Assembly (NCBI GenBank): GCA_951813605.1
Contig: OX638379.1
Location: 5,902,062-5,966,061, forward strand
Direction: 5' to 3'
From: an uncultured Bryobacterales bacterium
Lineage (GTDB): Bacteria; Acidobacteriota; Terriglobia; Bryobacterales; UBA6623
DNA: 64,000 nt
Made by a program: the position numbers and the translations under genes. The notes below the pieces were generated by a model that saw only the letters and a list, made by a program, of their open reading frames with translations, did no database searches and was not told the DNA's origin. Below, one piece after another: positions 62,944 to 64,000 of this stretch; position 1 is the stretch's first letter; each line of letters opens with the position of its first letter.

Positions 62944-64000
62944 ATGCTTGTTTCGCCCACGCCCATAGTCAAAGATCTCGTGCTGGTCGGCGGCGGGCAT
63001 AGCCACATCACCGTTCTCAAGAAATTCGGCATGAAGCCCGTTCCCGGCGTCCAGCTGACGCTAGTCTGCCGCGACGTTCACACGCCTTATTCAGGAATGC
63101 TCCCCGGCCTGATTGCCGGCCACTACACATACGACGAGGCGCACATCGACCTGCGCAAGCTCTGTGTCTTCTCCTCGACGCGGTTCATCCACGACGAGGT
63201 CCTTCGCCTCGACCCGAATCGGCGAACGCTTCACTTCCGGCAACGACCACCGATTCCGTACGACTTGGTATCCCTCAATATCGGCTCGACGCCGGACATG
63301 CGAGACATCGACGGAGCCCGAGAGCACGCGGTTCCCGTCAAGCCGATCAGCGAGTTTCTTCCCCGCTGGGAAGCGCTGCTGCAACGCGTCAAGAATCTCG
63401 ACACAGCGCCGATCATCGCAGTAGTCGGCGCGGGCGCGGGCGGCGTGGAACTCACACTGGCAATCCAGCACCGCCTTCGCGGCCATTTCGTGTCGGTCGA
63501 CAGGGCATCGATGCCCGAGATGCACATCTTCTGCGCAACGCCCGAGATTCTTCCAACGCACAACCGCAAGGTGCGAGCGAGGTTCGAACGAATCCTTGCG
63601 GAGCGCGGAGTCACCGTGCATCGCGAATCTCCCGTGGTCAAGGTGACGGCCGATGGCTTGCGCACTGCAACCGGTTGGCGAGGAAGGTTCCACGAAGTCG
63701 TTTGGGTTACTAAGGCAGCTGCCGCGCCCTGGCTCTCCGACTCCGGGATCGCTACCGACAGTCGAGGCTTCCTGCGGGTTGACGAGAGCTTGCGGGCCGT
63801 ATCGCACCCAAACGTGTACGCGGCCGGGGATGTCGCAGCCGTTGACGCGCATCCGCGCGAGAAAGCGGGCGTCTTTGCCGTCCGCCAAGGACCCCCGCTC
63901 GCGGAGAACTTGCGCCGGGCGCTCTGGGGCCGGCCCTCCCGTCCGTTCCGTCCGCAAAGGCAATTCCTGAGCCTTGTCAGCACGGGCGACCAGTACGCCG
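62944..64000 (+). CDS. FAD/NAD(P)-dependent oxidoreductase of the SelD-fusion type (5' part, runs off the window)
   Basis: The open frame from ATG 62944 reaches the window end (352 codons) with no stop. It begins MLVSPTPIVKDLVLVGGGHS (Rossmann GGGHSH), then CRDVHTPYSGMLPGLIAGHY, a motif characteristic of the NADH dehydrogenase-like domain fused to selenide,water dikinase (SelD) in many bacteria. The second nucleotide fold (VVGAGAGGVELTLAIQ) and VYAAGDVA are also present, followed by the typical VFAVRQGPPLAENLRRAL. If the fusion is complete, the SelD part lies beyond 64000; that is inference. The start is 220 nt beyond the IS1380 right end. Confidence 0.85.
   Translation, partial: MLVSPTPIVKDLVLVGGGHSHITVLKKFGMKPVPGVQLTLVCRDVHTPYSGMLPGLIAGHYTYDEAHIDLRKLCVFSSTRFIHDEVLRLDPNRRTLHFRQRPPIPYDLVSLNIGSTPDMRDIDGAREHAVPVKPISEFLPRWEALLQRVKNLDTAPIIAVVGAGAGGVELTLAIQHRLRGHFVSVDRASMPEMHIFCATPEILPTHNRKVRARFERILAERGVTVHRESPVVKVTADGLRTATGWRGRFHEVVWVTKAAAAPWLSDSGIATDSRGFLRVDESLRAVSHPNVYAAGDVAAVDAHPREKAGVFAVRQGPPLAENLRRALWGRPSRPFRPQRQFLSLVSTGDQYA

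Overview
The window looks like a chromosome segment of a GC-rich, heterotrophic Acidobacteriota (Solibacter/Bryobacter-like or a related environmental lineage). This is inferred from gene content only. It carries three very large TonB-dependent receptors with N-terminal carboxypeptidase-regulatory domains, three CRTAC1/ASPIC-UnbV FG-GAP proteins, a DUF1501 + DUF1549/DUF1553 cytochrome pair, an acidobacterial-type VWA protein, long TPR proteins, ThuA and DUF1080 proteins, a sulfatase and many Tat-type signal peptides. No rRNA, tRNA, CRISPR array, phage or plasmid module was recognised.

Layout. 0.4-5.6 kb (minus): DUF1501, DUF1549/1553 cytochrome and ThuA proteins. 6.1-10.1 kb: GltD-like oxidoreductase, a FlK-like thioesterase, and a two-gene Tat/GMC dehydrogenase (small subunit + flavoprotein, 1-nt overlap). 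10.3-14.1 kb: a secreted hypothetical protein, a GH51 arabinofuranosidase and a polysaccharide-deacetylase lipoprotein. 14.3-19.6 kb: two TPR proteins, one of 1233 aa. 19.7-26.3 kb: CRTAC1 protein and TonB receptor 1. 27-29.2 kb: a second ThuA protein and a GNAT gene broken by one amber codon. 29.3-33.5 kb: leuS and a CRTAC1 gene. 33.7-40.9 kb: TonB receptor 2 (a paralogue of receptor 1 lacking most of the plug) and receptor 3. 41.7-45.7 kb: 2-oxoacid dehydrogenase E1 alpha/beta and a PQQ dehydrogenase. 46-50.1 kb: a small membrane protein, a CRTAC1 lipoprotein, a VWA protein and a coiled-coil membrane protein. 50.3-54.4 kb: DUF1080, radical SAM, cysE and two tiny basic proteins. 54.5-60.2 kb: old-yellow-enzyme oxidoreductase, sulfatase, SDR and sialate O-acetylesterase. 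60.4-62.7 kb: a wrecked C5-cytosine methyltransferase cut by a complete IS1380-family element. 62.9 kb to the end: an FAD oxidoreductase of the type found fused to SelD, running off the window.

How the genes fit together. Much of the window suits scavenging and oxidative processing of glycans and sugars at or beyond the outer membrane: TonB receptors for uptake, GH51, deacetylase, sulfatase and acetylesterase to strip polymers, and GMC/PQQ dehydrogenases plus ThuA and DUF1080 proteins, families linked to 3-keto-glycoside chemistry. Housekeeping genes (leuS, gltD, cysE, E1) are interspersed.

The observations most worth checking are the plug-deleted TonB receptor; the IS1380 element, whose leader could form a hairpin that hides the transposase start only on read-through RNA; the truncated and frameshifted methyltransferase beside it; the single-codon GNAT pseudogene; and recurrent -10-like boxes 6-12 nt upstream of start codons, suggesting leaderless or short-leader transcripts. 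No wholly new multi-gene system could be demonstrated from sequence alone.
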